Positions 30,808-32,604 of a stretch of 32,604 nucleotides of DNA are shown here, piece by piece (position 1 is the first letter of the stretch; every line of letters begins with the position of its first letter). The notes under the pieces were generated by a model. The model ran no database searches and had not been told where the DNA came from. It saw nothing but the letters and a program-made list of their open reading frames with translations. The DNA is from Pseudoflavonifractor phocaeensis (GTDB lineage: Bacteria; Bacillota; Clostridia; Oscillospirales; Oscillospiraceae), in the NCBI RefSeq assembly GCF_016901955.1, contig NZ_JACJLC010000027.1, forward strand, positions 1-32,604, written 5' to 3'. The position numbers and the translations under genes are program-made.

Positions 30808-32604
30808 TCAAAATGGCCAGGCGGGGAACCACTTCAGGATATAGCTGCCGTACCAGGAGGGGTAGGTGATCCCCACCAGCACGGGATAGAACAGGGCATA
30901 GAGGGCGGTTGCCCCGCCGGTGACGGCGTACATGGCCCCTTTCCAGCGGATCATGTTTTCCCGCTCCGCCAGGGTATGGAACACATAGCACAGGGCCAGG
31001 ATGAGGAAAAGCACCGAGGGGAAGTAGTGGTAGGCGAAGGTGATGCGCCCGATGAAGAACCAGGGCACCAGCTGGGCCAGATAGCCCACCACGATGAACA
31101 GAGCCACCGCCGACCGGCGGCGGATGATCTGCACAGCGGTGGAGAGGATGGCCACCAGGCCGCCCCAGCACACCACCGGGTTGAGGAAGGCGGCAAAGCG
31201 GGTGGTAACGCCCTCCACCGAGTTGTCCATATAGTACAGGATAGGCCGGGCGTTCACCAGCCACTCGTACCACCGGGAGGAATAGGGGTGGGTATCCACT
31301 ACGCCGCTGTGGTAGGAGAGCATATACTTCTGGTTCTCCCACATCTCCTTTATCAGGTTCTGTAGGGACAGATCCCCGGAGGCGGAGGCGTAGGGCAGGT
31401 AGGACAGAGTATAAATAACGGCGGGGATAAGGGCGAACACCAGCACCGACCAGGCCAGGATCTTCACGGTCCAGGCCACCCGCTCATGACGGGTCTCCTC
31501 CGGCCAGTGGCGCAGCTTGAGCACCAGGCCCACGAAGTAGAGCACCACCAGGCCGGTGCAGCCGTAGATCACCGTCCACTTGGAGGCCGCCCCGATGCCC
31601 CAGAACAGCCCCGACAGGAAGAGGGGAAGGGCGCACTGTTTGAAGGAGGCTCCGTCGGGCAGGGACAGGTACCGGTACATGAAGTAGTACATCAGCAGGA
31701 TGAAGAGGAAAGCGTAGGTGTCAATGGTGGCCAGCCGGGTCTGGGTCAGATGCATGAAGTCCACCGCCAGCAGGATAGTGCCGCAGGTGGCGATGGAGGT
31801 GCGGCCGAAGAGGTTTTTCAGGAACAGATAGAGCAGGGGGACCATGACCACCCCCAGCAGGGTGCCCATGAACCGCCAGCCAAAGGGAGTCATGCCGAAA
31901 AGGGCGATACCGATGCTCATGATGAGCTTGCCCAGGGGCGGATGGGAGATCTCATAGGGCTCGATGTTCCGCAGGTGCTCATAGGCGGTGCGGGGGTGGT
32001 AGATCTCGTCAAAATAGGCGGAATTCATAAAGGTGATGGTGTCGGGCACCAGATCAGCCTCGTCAAAGAGAGGGTTGGTGGCGTCGTCGATCCAGATCCG
32101 GTCCCCATTCTCGTCAAAGAGGGCCACCTCGTCCAGCTCCAGCAGGCTCTTGTTGGCCTGGCCGGTGATGCGGATATAGTAGACATACTGGGGATTGTCA
32201 AAGACGATCTCGTTCCACTTGAAGAGCTGGTTGTAGTTCTGAGTCATGGCGTAGCTGTCGGCATAGCCGGTACCGTCCGCCCAGTAGTAGCCGGTGATCT
32301 CGTCGGGATCTTCGGGGTCGTCCTTCCGCTGCCACAGGGAGAGCCAGTTCGCCCCGTCGGTGGAGATCTCCACCTGGTACTTGCCGGTGCCCAGGCCGGA
32401 GAAGTACCACATCTTGGACACCAGGACCTGCTCGGGCAATACAAAGGTAGCCTGCTGTTCGTCCCCAAAGTCCCAGGGGGACTGGGGAGCGGTCAGGTCG
32501 CCCAGGTGAAAGAAGGCGGTGAAGGCATATGCCAGGGTGATGAGCACCATGGGAATGGCGTCCTTCTTTACCAGGGGGTGGCGGCGGCCGGCAAAGGTGA
32601 AGGG
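30808..32604 (-). CDS. PMT-family (GT39) glycosyltransferase, 5' end beyond window
   Basis: This integral membrane C-type glycosyltransferase uses a polyprenyl-phosphate sugar donor to mannosylate proteins or lipids. The frame is open to the window edge (598 residues visible); the ATG at 32550 is internal, because FAGRRHPLVKKDAIP continues upstream as a usual cytosolic tail. After TM1 comes a beta-rich extracytoplasmic insert of about 130 residues, F5/8C (discoidin)-like (VLPEQVLVSKMWYFSG, YQVEISTDGANWLSLW, YYIRITGQANK). The PMT core follows, with the acidic pair in SAYFDEIYHPRTAYEH, then ISHPPLGK and many helices (GWRFMGTLLGVVMVPLLYLFL, then others). First gene visible of an operon with the phosphatase and rpiB. 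Specificity for mannose is from family precedent only. Confidence 0.9.
   Translation of the reverse strand, partial: PFTFAGRRHPLVKKDAIPMVLITLAYAFTAFFHLGDLTAPQSPWDFGDEQQATFVLPEQVLVSKMWYFSGLGTGKYQVEISTDGANWLSLWQRKDDPEDPDEITGYYWADGTGYADSYAMTQNYNQLFKWNEIVFDNPQYVYYIRITGQANKSLLELDEVALFDENGDRIWIDDATNPLFDEADLVPDTITFMNSAYFDEIYHPRTAYEHLRNIEPYEISHPPLGKLIMSIGIALFGMTPFGWRFMGTLLGVVMVPLLYLFLKNLFGRTSIATCGTILLAVDFMHLTQTRLATIDTYAFLFILLMYYFMYRYLSLPDGASFKQCALPLFLSGLFWGIGAASKWTVIYGCTGLVVLYFVGLVLKLRHWPEETRHERVAWTVKILAWSVLVFALIPAVIYTLSYLPYASASGDLSLQNLIKEMWENQKYMLSYHSGVVDTHPYSSRWYEWLVNARPILYYMDNSVEGVTTRFAAFLNPVVCWGGLVAILSTAVQIIRRRSAVALFIVVGYLAQLVPWFFIGRITFAYHYFPSVLFLILALCYVFHTLAERENMIRWKGAMYAVTGGATALYALFYPVLVGITYPSWYGSYILKWFPAWPF

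Overview
The window looks like a GC-rich chromosomal segment of a Gram-positive anaerobe in class Clostridia, most likely an Oscillospiraceae relative of Flavonifractor, Pseudoflavonifractor or Lawsonibacter. This is an inference from gene style and codon use: strong GGAGG-type ribosome sites, lipoprotein adaptors, a PgcA-type phosphoglucomutase, and a PMT-family mannosyltransferase carrying an extracytoplasmic insert. No database search was possible. Nearly all of the window is dense core or near-core sequence with compact operons and clear intrinsic terminators.

Layout. Positions 1-195 hold the 5' end of an unrecognised gene leaving the window. A translationally coupled pair follows at 439-2894: a cytosolic ParB-like/BMP-type binding protein and a calcineurin-like phosphoesterase. 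On the minus strand come phosphoglucomutase (2974-4701), the overlapping pair of a WalJ-like metallo-hydrolase and rlmH (4838-6111), murA (6216-7508), and a NYN-LOTUS putative RNase (7887-8684). The NYN gene has a very structured upstream region (8711-8895). A sigma factor and a coupled membrane protein (8993-10773) converge on a three-gene MacAB-like exporter operon (10825-15722). Then come an M18 aminopeptidase, tRNA-Leu(UAG) and a pyridoxamine kinase (15886-18509).

An AT-rich island (about 18660-20890) interrupts the GC-rich background. It carries a SHOCT/zinc-ribbon membrane protein, a repeat-bearing lipoprotein and a small ribbon-helix-helix protein with a palindromic candidate operator. 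Core sequence resumes with gapA, a histidine-kinase-like ATPase without a canonical phospho-acceptor, and a CDF metal transporter. A regulator-kinase-HtrA operon (24773-28182) is followed by an amidohydrolase. The window ends with a minus-strand run of PMT mannosyltransferase (cut by the edge), histidinol-phosphatase and rpiB.

How they fit together. Most genes serve central carbon metabolism (pgm, gapA, rpiB), the cell envelope (murA, PMT, HtrA, two-component system, MacAB-like exporter) and RNA metabolism (rlmH, tRNA-Leu, NYN-LOTUS). I see no defence system, CRISPR array, prophage or insertion sequence. The least ordinary items are the two adjoining cloverleaf-like palindromes at 8711-8895, the tandemly duplicated efflux adaptor, the AT-rich island and the ParB-BMP fusion. 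None of these by itself proves a new system.
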